This document shows, piece after piece, positions 9,855 to 20,182 of a stretch of 64,000 nt of DNA. Under the pieces are notes generated by a model. That model had not been told where the DNA came from, ran no database searches, and saw only the letters and a program-made list of their open reading frames with translations. Origin of the DNA: Pardosa pseudoannulata (Eukaryota > Arthropoda > Arachnida > Araneae > Lycosidae). The DNA is taken from contig CM063509.1 in NCBI GenBank assembly GCA_032207245.1, positions 97,324,859-97,388,858 of the forward strand, written 5' to 3'. Positions within the stretch are counted from its first letter, which is position 1. The number at the start of each line of letters is the position of its first letter. A program made the position numbers and the translations under genes.

Positions 9855-10668
9855 AGTGGTGACCCTTAAGATTTTCGTAACCTTCGGCAGATTTTTTGCA
9901 TCGAATTTGCAACCATGTGCATTTTTTACGCCATGTTCTGAAATCCTTTTCAATCCTGCTATTGCCAATAAGTTTCACGTCGTTGCCGTTTTCCACGAAG
10001 AAATATATATCATTCCTGTTACTTCAAGCACGATATTTCATCATTTTTTTAAAAAAATGTGTTTTTTTGAAGCTACTTGTGTTTAACGCTAGAAACGCGC
10101 TTGTGCCAACTTGGATTATTGTGTGCCATTTTTCATCACCAGTAAGGACCATGTGATCTTCAAAATCTTTCTGCATCTTCATTCTGAGTTTTAGTGTTAT
10201 GCCACCACAGTGTTCAATTGAAAATTTAAATATTCAGCGATCATCCTGAACGGATATTCCTTGTTCCCGGCAAAATGCATTTTTTCTACATCACTTCTAC
10301 TTTGTGTTACATTTTTGTGCTCATACATATCAGTGCTTTTCTATTTTTGGATTACCTCGTCGATTCGTCGTTTTCACAGTAAGCAAAATATATTTTTTTC
10401 TTTTCAAAATTTTCTTTATATTATTTAATGCATTTTTATTGCATATCACATGTATTGCCAGCAGTTCCCTACCGCAATTAAATTCAACTACTACGTTCAC
10501 AATAACTGAGCCATAGCTAAATGTAAAATATTTTTGTGTATTTATTCTGCATTGCTCTATTTTGTGTTTATATTTTATATATTGTATTGCACTGTGTACC
10601 TATATATATAGTATACCAAGTTATTTTTATTTTTTGTCTTTATAATTTACCTTTTCTCATTGTGCAAA
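9855..10668 (+). other. Gypsy-1 primer-binding site and leader
   Basis: TGGTGACCC starts two bases inside the LTR and is the likely primer-binding site. The rest is an AT-rich untranslated leader with several short open frames (for example 9856-10086 and 10304-10516) that show no recognisable domain and are probably noise. Confidence 0.6.
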
Positions 10669-11475
10669 ATGACTGAACCAATTCCTAAGGCAGAGCAGGT
10701 GATGCCTGCCGAAGTCGCGCGCGTTGCGGTCAAACCACCGCCATTTTGGAAGACGAATCCAAAGCTTTGGTTCATCCAGCTTGAATCCCAATTCGTTCTG
10801 GCTAATATCACGGCAGATGACACCAAATTTCACTACGTTGTATCAGCTATGGACTCAGAGATGCTAAATTCGGTTTGTGACATTCTCGTTAATCCACCAA
10901 AAGGAGATTCTTATAACAGATTAAAAGCTAAACTCATAGAATTACATTCAGAGAGTGAGACTTCCAAAATTCGAACTCTACTACAAGGCCTCGAACTTGG
11001 TGACCAACGCCCATCTCAACTGCTCACACGCATGCGGGCACTGGCCGGAGACACTGTTGGGGAGCCGTTACTCAAATCCTTATGGATGAACCGATTACCT
11101 ACCACAATGCAATCTATTATTGCCGCGCTTAATGAATCCCTAAATGGCCTTGCATCGGTGGCAGATAAAATCCATGAACTGTCAGCGGGATCTAACATTC
11201 AGGCTCTCGATAGTGCTCCGGTAGCACAAAATGATAACACTAGAATAGCGCGTTTGGAAACGAAAATTGAAGAGTTAACTGGGCTAATCGGCGAACTGAG
11301 TACCAGTGCTAGGAGAAACTCTCGCTCTCGATACAGGAGAGATAGCGCTAAGAGGCATTCAAGAAGTCGCTCAAAAGTACGCACCAATCCTGATATTTGC
11401 TTCTACCACGCACAATTTGGTAAAAACGCCAGAAATTGTCGTCTCCCTTGCAATTTTTCCCAGCAGGAAAACTAG
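10669..11475 (+). CDS. Gypsy-1 Gag
   Basis: About 268 codons from the ATG at 10669; a TTG nine bases upstream is in frame but unlikely to be used. [13 protein letters not shown] near residue 25 is the usual start of the capsid-like domain in arthropod gypsy Gags. The middle is helical ([21 protein letters not shown]), and the C terminus is Arg/Ser-rich and leads to a single Cys/His element ([18 protein letters not shown]) in place of a normal knuckle. The frame ends just after the T5 run at 11454-11458, overlapping pol by 40 bases in the -1 frame. Confidence 0.9.
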   Translation: MTEPIPKAEQVMPAEVARVAVKPPPFWKTNPKLWFIQLESQFVLANITADDTKFHYVVSAMDSEMLNSVCDILVNPPKGDSYNRLKAKLIELHSESETSKIRTLLQGLELGDQRPSQLLTRMRALAGDTVGEPLLKSLWMNRLPTTMQSIIAALNESLNGLASVADKIHELSAGSNIQALDSAPVAQNDNTRIARLETKIEELTGLIGELSTSARRNSRSRYRRDSAKRHSRSRSKVRTNPDICFYHAQFGKNARNCRLPCNFSQQEN

Positions 11476-13535
11476 AACGGCGATCGCTCAACGGCCGAGA
11501 ACGCGACCGCCAAATTCGCCGAATTCTGTTGGCCGACCGCACGACTAATTGTAAATTTTTGATAGACACAGGCGCAGATTTATCCGTTTTGCCGAGATCA
11601 TTTGTTCCACAAACGCAGCCATCAAAAAATTTAATTTTGTTTGCCGCGAATGGATCCCAGATCGCCACATTTGGCACCAAACGCTTAAAACTTGATTTAA
11701 ACCTTCGCCGACCATTCACATGGTCATTCGTAGTTGCGGATGTTAAACAGCCTATCATTGGTGTCGATTTTCTGAAACATTATAACCTTTTGGTGGACGT
11801 AAAAAATGAGAGATTAATCGACTCTATTACTAAACTGACCTCAGGAGGCATTTCGGTGAATTACAAAACAGATAATCCAAACATATCAATTTTACTTGGT
11901 ACCTCGGATTTTGATAAACTTTTGAATGAATTCCCCGGATTGACTAATCCTTCACAGCCAATCAAGTCGATAGAAACAAATGTAACGTTTCATCATATTG
12001 AAACAACTGGTCCCCCTGTTTTTTCAAAACCTAGACGTCTATCGCCCGAATTACTTAAAATCGCGCGTCAGGAATTTGAATACCTCATGACTCAGGGCAT
12101 CATTCGACCTTCTAACAGCCCGTGGGCAAGCCCGTTACATATGGTAAAAAAACCCAATGGTGAGTGGCGTCCTTGCGGTGACTACCGACGCTTAAACGCC
12201 AATACTATTCCGGATCGTTACCCACTGCCCCATATCCAGGATTGTACGCAGATTTTTCATAACAAACAAATTTTTTCGACTATAGATCTCACGCGAGCGT
12301 ACCACCAAATTCCAGTAAATCCTGCGGATATTACCAAGACTGCTGTTACGACTCCGTTTGGCTTATTTGAATATGTGTTCATGCCTTTCGGATTGCGTAA
12401 CGCAGCACAAACATTCCAACGTTTTATTCACCAGGTACTTTCTGGTTTAGATTATTGTGTGCCGTATCTTGACGATGTTTTAATTGCTTCCTCGACGCCG
12501 GAAGAACATAAAATGCATCTACAACAAGTTTTCACCCGTTTGTCTCACAATGGCTTAAAAATTAATCCCGCTAAGTGTGTTTTAGGAAAACCTTCTGTAA
12601 CCTTTCTAGGATGCCTCATTACACCAGAAGGCGTTAAACCTCTGCCCGAAAAAGTGCAGGCTATCAGGGAATTTCCTAAACCACAAACTTTTGTGGAACT
12701 AAAACGGTTCTTAGCAATGTTAAATTTCTATCGCCGTTTTTTGCCTCATGCCGCACATATGCAAGCTCCCTTACACGAGTATTTAAAAGATTCGAAGAAG
12801 AATGACAGGAGACAAATTCCCTGGACAGATGATGCTACGTCCGCATTTAATAATTGTAAAACATCCTTAGCCAACGCTGTTACTTTAAGTTATCAGGAGC
12901 CAAATCAAAGTATCTGTCTCATGGTTGACGCATCAGACTCCGCCATAGGGGCAGCCTTGCATGTTATTAAAGACGGTAACATGAAACCCTTAGCATTTTT
13001 TTCGCGTAAGTTATCCCCTACCGAAAAACGTTATAGCACTTACGATAGGGAACTACTGGCAATATACGCAGCGGTGAAACACTTTAAACACAACTTGGAA
13101 GGACGCACCTTTACAATTTTCACGGACCATCGCCCTCTAACGTATTTATTTACAAAAAATTCTGACTCGGCATCTCCACGACAAATCCGTCAATCGAGCT
13201 ATATTGCTCAATTCTGTACAGATATACAGCACATCAGCGGCAAGGACAATGTTGTGGCTGATGCATTATCTCGAGTCTGCGAAATCAAGAGTTCGTCGAT
13301 TGGTCTTGAGTCCATTGCCAGAGCTCAACAAGACGATGAGGAGTTACAAAATCTCCTGCGTGATAAAGACCACTCGCTAAATTTACAACCGATGCCTGTT
13401 ACTTCTAAACTTAGTGTATTGTGTGATGTTGCAAACAACAAAATCCGTCCATTTATCCCTACGGCCCTGCGACGAACGATTTTTCAACAATTGCATAATC
13501 TTGCACACCCTGGTATCCGTGCTACAAAAAGTTAA
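11436..13535 (+). CDS. Gypsy-1 Pol: protease, reverse transcriptase, RNase H
   Basis: A 699-codon frame. The aspartic protease has [12 protein letters not shown] (about residue 42). The reverse transcriptase has [11 protein letters not shown], motif [12 protein letters not shown], and motif C YLDD (about 345). RNase H begins [14 protein letters not shown] (about 494) with TDHRPL later. The frame ends at the HxxHPG of the integrase zinc module, where A5 at 13526-13530 shifts the frame. It overlaps gag in the -1 frame, which would suit ribosomal frameshifting, but the overlap sits on a T5 run, so a simple indel is equally possible. Confidence 0.93.
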   Translation: MSSPLQFFPAGKLERRSLNGRERDRQIRRILLADRTTNCKFLIDTGADLSVLPRSFVPQTQPSKNLILFAANGSQIATFGTKRLKLDLNLRRPFTWSFVVADVKQPIIGVDFLKHYNLLVDVKNERLIDSITKLTSGGISVNYKTDNPNISILLGTSDFDKLLNEFPGLTNPSQPIKSIETNVTFHHIETTGPPVFSKPRRLSPELLKIARQEFEYLMTQGIIRPSNSPWASPLHMVKKPNGEWRPCGDYRRLNANTIPDRYPLPHIQDCTQIFHNKQIFSTIDLTRAYHQIPVNPADITKTAVTTPFGLFEYVFMPFGLRNAAQTFQRFIHQVLSGLDYCVPYLDDVLIASSTPEEHKMHLQQVFTRLSHNGLKINPAKCVLGKPSVTFLGCLITPEGVKPLPEKVQAIREFPKPQTFVELKRFLAMLNFYRRFLPHAAHMQAPLHEYLKDSKKNDRRQIPWTDDATSAFNNCKTSLANAVTLSYQEPNQSICLMVDASDSAIGAALHVIKDGNMKPLAFFSRKLSPTEKRYSTYDRELLAIYAAVKHFKHNLEGRTFTIFTDHRPLTYLFTKNSDSASPRQIRQSSYIAQFCTDIQHISGKDNVVADALSRVCEIKSSSIGLESIARAQQDDEELQNLLRDKDHSLNLQPMPVTSKLSVLCDVANNKIRPFIPTALRRTIFQQLHNLAHPGIRATKS

Positions 13536-13537
13536 TC

Positions 13538-14713
13538 TTGGACCGGTATGTTTGGCCGGCAAGTTCTAAAGATGTTACCGAATGGACACGGGCATGCAAA
13601 GACTGCCAGACTTCGAAAGTGGTGCGACATACAAAAAGTCCACACCAACAATTTCCCCTTGTGTCAGACAGATTTGAACATGTACATCTTGACTTGGTGG
13701 GACCCTTACCGCCATCCGACGGATTCAACTATTTGTTGACATGCATTGATCGATTTTCACGTTGGCCAGAAGCCATCCCAATCACTGACATGTCAGCTGA
13801 AACAGTAGCCAAAGCATTTCTACACCACTGGATCGCCAGATTTGGAGTTCCGACCACCATCACGACCGACCAGGGTCGTCAATTTGAATCATTCCTTTTT
13901 ACCAACCTGAACAAGATGCTCGGCATTCGCCGAATAAGGACAACTCCATATCATCCTTGTGCGAATGGAATGATTGAACGTTTCCATCGTTCACTTAAGC
14001 AAGCCCTCAAGTGTCACAACAATAATAAGTGGACAGAAAGTTTGCCACTTGTACTTTTAGGTCTCCGCTCTGCCTTTAAAGAGGACCTGGGAGGTACGTG
14101 TGCTGAGATGCTCTATGGCATCCCCCTTAGGCTACCTGCAGATTTTTTTCAACATTCAACGACCAACTACAACAACCCGTCGACGTTCCTCAAATCTCTG
14201 TCTGAACAAATGCATCGATTGGCACCTGTACCCACAACAAATCATAACCGACAGACCTCATTTGTGCATCCAGCGCTGACGACGTGCACTCACGTCTTCG
14301 TGAGGAACGATGCTGTCAAATCTCCTCTTACTCGTCCATATGATGGTCCTTTTCGTGTCATCGAAAGAAATTCAAAACACTTCACCCTGTTTATTCATGG
14401 AAAAAATTCGGTGATAAGTGTTGACCGACTGAAACCTGCTTTTCATCTCGGAGAATCAACTTCACACTCTAATACTTCAACTACAGATGTGTCACCGAAT
14501 CCTACAGCTGATGGTCCATCGTCATCTACAACAGTTCCTGGACACCTTGACCAACGTCAACAGACTCCTTCTTCACCTGATCCGGGTCAGCTGGAGCAGA
14601 AGCCTCAACTTGGACGTAAGAAATGGACATTTAAAGACCCGATGTCTGCAGCTCCAACTGTTACTCGTTCCGGACGTCACGTCAGATTCAATCCACGGTA
14701 CCTTCCCAGTTAG
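13538..14713 (+). CDS. Gypsy-1 Pol: integrase
   Basis: A 391-codon frame that continues Pol. It has the CKDC half of the HHCC zinc module (about 20-23), then the catalytic core with HLDLVGP (about 51), [10 protein letters not shown] (about 110) and [11 protein letters not shown] (about 144), a complete D,D,E triad. A C-terminal beta domain with GPFRVIERN and [10 protein letters not shown] is followed by a low-complexity Ser/Thr/Pro tail ending in TRSGRHVRF. The TTG at 13538 is only the first in-frame codon after the shift. Confidence 0.93.
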   Translation: MDRYVWPASSKDVTEWTRACKDCQTSKVVRHTKSPHQQFPLVSDRFEHVHLDLVGPLPPSDGFNYLLTCIDRFSRWPEAIPITDMSAETVAKAFLHHWIARFGVPTTITTDQGRQFESFLFTNLNKMLGIRRIRTTPYHPCANGMIERFHRSLKQALKCHNNNKWTESLPLVLLGLRSAFKEDLGGTCAEMLYGIPLRLPADFFQHSTTNYNNPSTFLKSLSEQMHRLAPVPTTNHNRQTSFVHPALTTCTHVFVRNDAVKSPLTRPYDGPFRVIERNSKHFTLFIHGKNSVISVDRLKPAFHLGESTSHSNTSTTDVSPNPTADGPSSSTTVPGHLDQRQQTPSSPDPGQLEQKPQLGRKKWTFKDPMSAAPTVTRSGRHVRFNPRYLPS

Positions 14714-14730
14714 CCTCTCGTGTCTTTGAC

Positions 14731-14747
14731 ACTTGGGGGGGGAGTAC
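14731..14747 (+). other. Gypsy-1 polypurine tract
   Basis: ACTTGGGGGGGGAGTAC lies directly upstream of the 3' LTR. Confidence 0.75.
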
Positions 14748-15022
14748 TGTGGTGATCACAGGACACAACAGATGGCACCACTAGACCACCGTGTACCACA
14801 GACTGACCGGTACTAACTAGTTTGACCAGTTCACGACTGGTACTACAAGCTGTAGGTACTCTCTTAGATGCGCGCTCTCCACTTGGATGTTATGCACATA
14901 TTTTTCTCCCTATTTGGTGATATATTCGATGCAGAATAAAATTGTTAAGTTTTTATTAATGTTGTGCTTATTTATAACAGTTCTCTCAAACATATCTGCT
15001 TTGCCCAACACGAACCGTTATA
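14748..15022 (+). repeat. Gypsy-1 3' LTR
   Basis: 275 bp, two differences from the 5' LTR. It is followed by the AAAC duplication at 15023-15026. Confidence 0.93.
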
Positions 15023-15237
15023 AAACTTAAAATCTCTGTACAGATAACAAATCTGAACAAACTTGACTAATTGAATTTTTATTCAAAATGTTTATTTTTT
15101 TTACATTGCTTTTTTACATTACAACTTTTTATTATCTATTAGTTTAAGTATTTTTTATCTCACTTATAAATGAAACCTAAATCATTCAGAAGAATAAAAT
15201 AAAATTATACACACACCACATATTTGAACATTTGTGT

Positions 15238-15239
<2 letters not shown>

Positions 15240-15318
<79 letters not shown>
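15240..15318. repeat. (TA)n microsatellite
   Basis: About 39 uninterrupted TA units. Open frames reading through it on both strands (Tyr-Ile repeats) are meaningless. Confidence 0.95.
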
Positions 15319-15319
<1 letters not shown>

Positions 15320-15479
15320 CCAGCAAATTTTATTTAATACAAAAATACAAATTTCATGTTGCAATATAAAATTTAAACATAATGAAAACAGAATTTTCTC
15401 AATATTATTAATGTTTATAATCAGTCATAGAATGTAAATACAGCACTTCTTTATTTAAATGTGTGAAACTTTCACCAAT

Positions 15480-17060
15480 ATTTTCTTTTCATTATCTAAG
15501 GGTTTTAATAATGCTAAATTGGGATTAGATTTTTTCCTTCTTGTGGAGTTTTAATTTTCTTACTAGGTAGTTCATTTTTAAAACGTTCATGAATCTTAAA
15601 ATTTACATGTTTAATTTTAGCACATTATGTATAGTATTTTCTTTTTTTTTAGTTCTTTATTAATTTTAGGGTTTATTTCACAGCCTTTCAGAACATTTTC
15701 AAGAATGTTAATTTCTAGTTTTTAGATACTATTCAAACTATACATTTGCAAAATATTAGAAATTTCTTTTTCACCACTGCTGTTTTCAATATATGTATTT
15801 TTTTCTTTTGGTATTTCTCATATACCTGTATACTTGCATGAATATGTTTACATATGTTGTTTTAAATTATTCGCACATGTATACTGAAACAGATGAAAGC
15901 ACCCTTTGCAAATTGCGCACTTCAATTTATATTGCATGATACAAGTTGGATGTTCAACAATGTAATGATGCTTATGATCTAATTTTTTTACTTGATTTCA
16001 CTTCACACTCATAATTATTTACTTTGGTTATCATATTGAGTGTAACTGTATGACTTTTAACATAGATCTAACTTATTTTAGTTATTCTATATGTATCAAC
16101 ATTTTTCATAAGTTTAATTAATCTTTGAACCTTCCCCTTATTTTACTAGAGCGAGAATAGTTTTATCTAATCTTTGTAGTTTTTTTCTTTCTAGATAAAA
16201 ATGCTTAAAAGTAAATGCATGTTAGTATTATTAGAAGCAAATTTAAAATATTCCCCAAACTCTTTGGTATCAACTGAACTGAATATTTTTGTTTACAGTA
16301 TGTAAATAGATAAAATAGATGTTATTAATAATCAATAAAGCTTACATACATTCTTTGTCATTTTTCATATTTTTGAAAATTATGCATGTATTTTAACTTT
16401 CAAAAACATGCCCCATTCCTGCCTCATGTAAGGGTGTGATAGGACATATTTATTACCAATGTAATTGTTATTTTAAAACAACACTTCTATAATTACTCTC
16501 ACCTTAATTTTTTTTTTAAATGGTAAAATATTTTAGATTGTCATCCTGAAACTTACAATGTTGTATTAGTAGAAAATAATTTGTAAAACATACTTTTGTT
16601 AACTGTCCCAGTCATGTCTATTTTACCCCAATATGATATAAATTATCAAAATCGGTAAATTCAAAATTTTCAACTTCAATTTGGGTATGATGATCATCTA
16701 TACGCTCCCTTAAATGCTTATGAATCCAAATTTTGTGTCACTCGATGGACTTTCTAATCTCCGATTCAAAATCATGTTCACATAATTTTATGTTTTGTTA
16801 AAGAATCTTTCTTAATAAAAGGTTTTTTACAAATATTGCATCCATATGATGATTCCATTTTTCATGAAATAAAATATAAACTTAGCGAATAAGTCAACCA
16901 CAAAAAAAGCACGTGGTGGCGAATTACTATGTAAATACAGCAGTTAAGTGATCTTTTATAATAAAAAGTTTTTCATAAATGTTGCATCCATAAGATGGGC
17001 TTATTTTTCATGAAATAAAATATAAACAGCGAATAAGTCAACAATAAAAATGCACGTGGT
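15480..17060 (-). pseudogene. Decayed C2H2 zinc-finger gene
   Basis: Reading the minus strand in shifting frames recovers pieces of one protein. At about 16840-16775 lies a near-complete finger (YGCNICKKPF...SLTKHKIM) running into a stop. At about 16775-16620 there is a coding-like acidic stretch (IEVENFEFTDFDNLYHI). At about 15930-15860 a second finger (KCAICKGCF...NNLKQHM) has lost its last His to a stop. At about 15790-15500 a Lys-rich tail follows. Stops and frameshifts separate all parts. A second worn copy of the first finger lies upstream (16950-17065). The patch 17205-17345 could be its old promoter. Confidence 0.55.
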
Positions 17061-17065
17061 GGCGT
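16796..17065. repeat. Two-copy tandem duplication of about 150 bp
   Basis: Both halves share AAATATTGCATCCAT or AAATGTTGCATCCAT, TTTTTCATGAAATAAAATAT, GCGAATAAGTCAAC and GCACGTGGTGGCG in the same order. Each half spans one decayed finger of the pseudogene. Confidence 0.7.
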
Positions 17066-17147
17066 GCTACAAAAATGCGTGTTATTCCCTGGGCGACGGC
17101 ACACTAAATAAATTCAGCACTACAGTTGGCGAAATCTCTAGAAAGTA

Positions 17148-17206
17148 TGAACGGAGGGAAGCTGGTTTTAAAGTATAACCCTTCAAAACCAGCTTCCCTC
17201 CGTTCA
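17148..17206. repeat. Perfect 22-bp hairpin
   Basis: Arms 17148-17169 (TGAACGGAGGGAAGCTGG then TTTT) and 17185-17206 are exact reverse complements around a 15-nt loop. The arms are GC-richer than the surroundings. It lies immediately before the GCGCATGCG block. Confidence 0.8.
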
Positions 17207-17345
17207 CAGTGCGCATGCGTTGGAGTTTGGAGGATTGCTGGACACAGACTCTCCTCTTCTTACTACATAGGCGACTAGAATCTGCGCCCGGACAAAACGC
17301 ACTCGAGCTCTGATTGGTCAGGGGTAGTTCATCTTTTCTGATTGA
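17205..17345. promoter_or_regulatory. Promoter-like patch: GCGCATGCG and inverted CCAAT
   Basis: GTGCGCATGCGT at about 17208 matches NRF1-type sites, and CTGATTGGTCA at about 17310 is an inverted CCAAT box. The first 46 bases repeat the block at 2165-2210 in inverse orientation. It could have served the minus-strand zinc-finger pseudogene. Confidence 0.35.
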
Positions 17346-17619
17346 TTGCAATGAATGTGTTGTGAAAACATTCGCTGCAAGTTTAAAAAGACAACAGCTG
17401 TTCTTTTAAATTTAAGTGCTTTGAATATTGAGAAATATTTCTGTGTCATACTGCAGTGGAATCAATATAACACAGAATATTGTTCTGACATTGCGAAGTT
17501 TGAAATTCTGAGCACATATTCATTTTGTTTATTTACCAACTCTTCCTATTTTGTTAGCAATTCTAAGCTTGAATAGGAAATATCTTGGAACAGATGCATT
17601 ATAGCCGCCGGTCCCGTCC

Positions 17620-17735
17620 GCCATGTTTTTTCTGGCGACCATTAGAAAAACGCATGATTTGAAAAGTAGAAAAACATGGCGGCGGTGCGTGATTTCTGAA
17701 AGATCACCAAAAAAAAACATGGCGGCGGTCACGTG
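17620..17735. promoter_or_regulatory. YY1-like and E-box cluster in the transposon end
   Basis: CGCCATGTTTTTT (17620-17632) and two AACATGGCGGCGG (17673-17685 and 17716-17728) match the ATGGCGGC core of YY1 sites, one inverted and two direct. CACGTG follows at 17730-17735. Confidence 0.45.
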
Positions 17736-17785
17736 GCATACTTGAAACACAACATTAACAAAACTAAGGGCCGATCCCACCAAAG

Positions 17786-17865
17786 TCAAGGTCAAGGTAA
17801 TTGGGTTAACGGAGTACCTAGCGAAGTGGAAAGTCTTCACTTTAACCTCCGAACGTGAAAAGATC
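17786..17865 (+). repeat. Copy of a 75-bp dispersed sequence next to the Harbinger TIR
   Basis: From AAGGTCAAGGTAATTGG to CCTCCGAACG this stretch matches 32159-32230, which elsewhere is a discrete insertion with a 14-bp target duplication. The two copies differ at a fair number of positions. Confidence 0.65.
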
Positions 17866-18426
17866 AAAACATAAATTTAGGCCTCTAGGCAAAAAGTAAT
17901 CCAAACAAGAATTTAATACGCTCCAGCTCAAGAGAGAGCGAGGAGGTGAGAACGTTCTCATAAAAAATTATGAGTAACCAACGCGTTGTCTAATTAAAGG
18001 ATAATTAGACTGTAACCTTGACAGTGACCAATTGGGATGGTTAACAGAGTTATATAGATTCCATAACATGTTGCTCAAAAATACACAGTTAGGTAAAACA
18101 AAAGACAAAAATAGGGACTATAATAAATGCAACTTGGTACAACATATAAAAAATAGAAAAAGTGACAGCACTAACAAAAAGATATATTTTTGGTTTTTAT
18201 AAAATTTTAAAGATTTTTATTAAGCATTTTTTTCATTTTTTTTAGAACATAAAACAAGACAATACGTTACAATAACAAAAAAGCTAAAGCAAAGTAGCGG
18301 AACGATATAATACCCAAAAAATTGGAAAAATTAATAAAAATAAGCCAAAAAATATAGAAAACGGTACTTCACTAATAAAAAAAATAGGTGAAAACAATTT
18401 AAAATATTAAAATACTTAAAAACACA

Positions 18427-18530
18427 AATATTGGAGGATGTGGTCGTCGCCAGGGATCGAACCATCAACCACAGGAGAGAGCAGAAAAGAGCGGACACGC
18501 TACCAAGCGTACCACTCGGACTTGAGATAT
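18427..18530 (-). repeat. tRNA-like unit, probable SINE head
   Basis: The minus strand shows an A-box-like TGGTAGCGTGTCCG and a B-box GGTTCGATCCC at SINE-like spacing, followed by an AT-rich tail. The acceptor stem does not pair as in a real tRNA. It lies directly 3' of the LINE coding fragment, so it may be an independent SINE or part of that LINE's 3' region. Confidence 0.5.
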
Positions 18531-18569
18531 TGCGTGAAAAAAGCAAAGTTAATGACAACAAAAAATGCA

Positions 18570-19280
18570 TTATTCTCCTCTCCTTCGCTTTGAAGGGGAA
18601 AGAGCCATATCGGGACGATATAATAATGCGCTAGGCCTCTTTGCCGAGCTAGGAACAGCAGGATTATACACAGGAAGATTGTGAAGTACAGGATTCTGAA
18701 TAAAATCAACGCTACGGTGAAAGCGCAGCGCTAGTCTTTTGAACTCAGGTAGAATAGGCCTGACTTTAAGATTATTATGTATCATATCATTCCTCACGTA
18801 CCAAGGAGCAGAAACACATTTTTTAAGGACAGAATTTTGGATAACTTGAAGACTCTTGAGATGGGTAAGAGCGGCAGTTCCCCATACAGGACAACCATAA
18901 GTCATTATGGGTCTGATGTAACTTTTATATAACAATAACTTTGTTTTCGTATGCAGGCGACTTCGATAATTGAGATATAAATTTAGAGTGTCAATTGCAG
19001 CCTTCATTTTTCGAACAGTGTTTTCGATATGAAGTCTCCAATTTAATTTTGAATCTAGGGTAACACCTAGGTATTTATATGAAGATTCCCAGGGAATATC
19101 TTCATCGTAAAGATTAAAGTTATTGTGATTAATGAAATTAGAAACATTTTTCGGAGTGAAAAACATGGCAGCACATTTAGTTGGATTTACCTTGATACGC
19201 CAACAAGAAAGCCAATGCTCGTAAATTTTAAGATAATTCCGAATGGTAGAGAACGCACAGCGTGTTTGTTTGTGTCGGGA
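18570..19280 (-). pseudogene. 5'-truncated LINE reverse transcriptase (Jockey-like)
   Basis: An open frame of up to 257 codons. From about residue 23 it matches the end of LINE reverse transcriptases just after the YADD motif: WRIKVNPTKCAAMFF, the thumb region YKYLGVTLDSKLNW, and SYIRPIMTYGCPVWGTAA, ending in the usual C-terminal region (FKRLALRFHRSV). The catalytic YADD and everything 5' of it are missing, as is common for dead-on-arrival LINE copies. The first 22 codons read a tandem AT-rich repeat and are not LINE. It lies inside the Harbinger-like element. Confidence 0.85.
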
Positions 19281-19510
19281 GAGCAACATATAAGAAAATA
19301 TAAACATATAAGAAAATATGCGTAAACCTATATGCGCACCCAAATACCCTTAAAAATTCTGACGTGACAACCGATCAGACCAGAAAATCTCCGTTAAGCT
19401 AAACGGGGCCGCAATTTCATTGGTGAGACAGGACGGTTTCTAAACTCAGTTTATATTTCCGTTTAGGATTAACTAAGCGGAGCTTTAAACGACTTTGGTG
19501 GGATCGGCCC

Positions 19511-19650
19511 TAAATCCTAGAAAATGATAACAACAAAAACAAAATGTTCCAAACCAAAACTTCTTGTTTGTTTTAGAATATTTTGATATTTTTTAACAAT
19601 TTCAAAACCGAAATAACTTCACTTGTCATAACTAAATTAACTAAATCCCA
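19511..19650 (-). repeat. Single unit of the TTATTTCGG minisatellite
   Basis: On the minus strand this matches one unit of the tandem array at 40801-41240 (ATTTCGGTTTTGAAATTGTTAAAAA, then CAAACAAG, then TTGGTTTGGAA). It is part of the 8-bp-duplication transposon. Confidence 0.75.
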
Positions 19651-19904
19651 CTAACCAAATACATAAAAAAAACTCAAATTCGGAATTCCATCATCCCCAC
19701 AAACGTGCCGTTTTGAATGAAATGTAAATCCAACCTCAGGTCTAAGAATTTCCTGATATTTCTTCACAATGCTACAAATAGTTAAAACCGAAATAAGAAC
19801 ATCCATAACTAAATACCAAAAATAACTTACCTACCTACGAGACAACCTACTAATCCAAAGTGTGGAACGAAAAGAATATTTAAAACAGAAAATTTGCATA
19901 GATT

Positions 19905-20072
19905 GCCGGGTAATGACGTCAAAAATCACGTGCACCAATAGCTTCCATATTCCCCTATCAAAGTTAAGGCATATACAGCAACATAGTCATCGCTCCAAAA
20001 ATCGCCAAGTTTGCCACACAAAATCGCCAAGTTTGGCGAGAAAAAACCAGGCGGCTATAATGCATCTGTACC
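19905..20072. promoter_or_regulatory. Promoter-motif-rich right end of the 8-bp-duplication transposon
   Basis: It contains TGACGTCA (CRE) near 19914, CACGTG near 19927, CCAAT near 19935, and a palindrome TCGCCAAGTTTGGCGA (20024-20039) preceded by a half copy at about 20002. The order is partly kept in the relative at 40430-40620 with substitutions in each motif. Confidence 0.45.
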
Positions 20073-20182
20073 AATATCTTTATGACGTGTTTGTACTCTT
20101 GATCATATTACTTTAGCAGTAACTGTGATTAATTAGGTATGATTTTGCATTATCTCTTAATTTTCTGATTACTGGGTTTTAC

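Larger units (their letters stand above)
9580..15022 (+). mobile_element. Ty3/gypsy LTR retrotransposon 1, full length
   Basis: A complete element with 275-bp LTRs that differ at only two positions by eye (CCC/CTC near 9695 and ATGT/ATAT near 9731) and a 4-bp target duplication AAAC (9576-9579 and 15023-15026). The order Gag, protease, reverse transcriptase, RNase H, integrase is that of Ty3/gypsy. A long AT-rich leader (about 800 bp) precedes gag. Two single-base shifts at homopolymers (T5 at 11454-11458, A5 at 13526-13530) separate the frames; the first could alternatively be a programmed -1 frameshift. All domain signatures are otherwise intact, so this is a recent insertion. Confidence 0.95.
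17768..19510 (+). mobile_element. PIF/Harbinger-like element, nested
   Basis: Perfect 20-bp terminal inverted repeats GGGCCGATCCCACCAAAGTC (17768-17787 and reverse complement at 19491-19510) are flanked by the 3-bp duplication TAA (17765-17767, 19511-19513), the TWA-type duplication of PIF/Harbinger elements. It has no transposase. The interior holds a LINE fragment and a tRNA-like unit instead, so it is a non-autonomous element that was itself invaded or that captured the fragments. It sits inside the 8-bp-duplication transposon. Confidence 0.8.
17587..20072 (+). mobile_element. Non-autonomous DNA transposon with 8-bp target duplication
   Basis: Terminal inverted repeats of 23 bp begin GG(A/T)ACAGATGCATTATAG and continue to CCGCC at both ends (17587-17609 and 20050-20072, one mismatch). 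The target duplication is AATATCTT (17579-17586, 20073-20080), and the paralog at 48641-48648 keeps a single AATATCTT, an intact empty site. Without the nested Harbinger-like insertion the element is about 740 bp and has no transposase. Eight-base duplications suit hAT, P, Merlin or MULE elements; I do not assign a superfamily. The ends carry promoter-type motifs. A related copy lies at 40430-41240. Confidence 0.85.

Noticed and set aside
15182..15437. Open frames through the TA repeat
   Set aside because: They encode only Tyr-Ile repeats from the microsatellite.
17082..17351. 89-codon minus-strand frame
   Set aside because: It runs through the 22-bp hairpin and a dispersed repeat; no domain; start and end are arbitrary.
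18427..18530. tRNA gene
   Set aside because: A and B boxes are present, but the arms do not pair properly.
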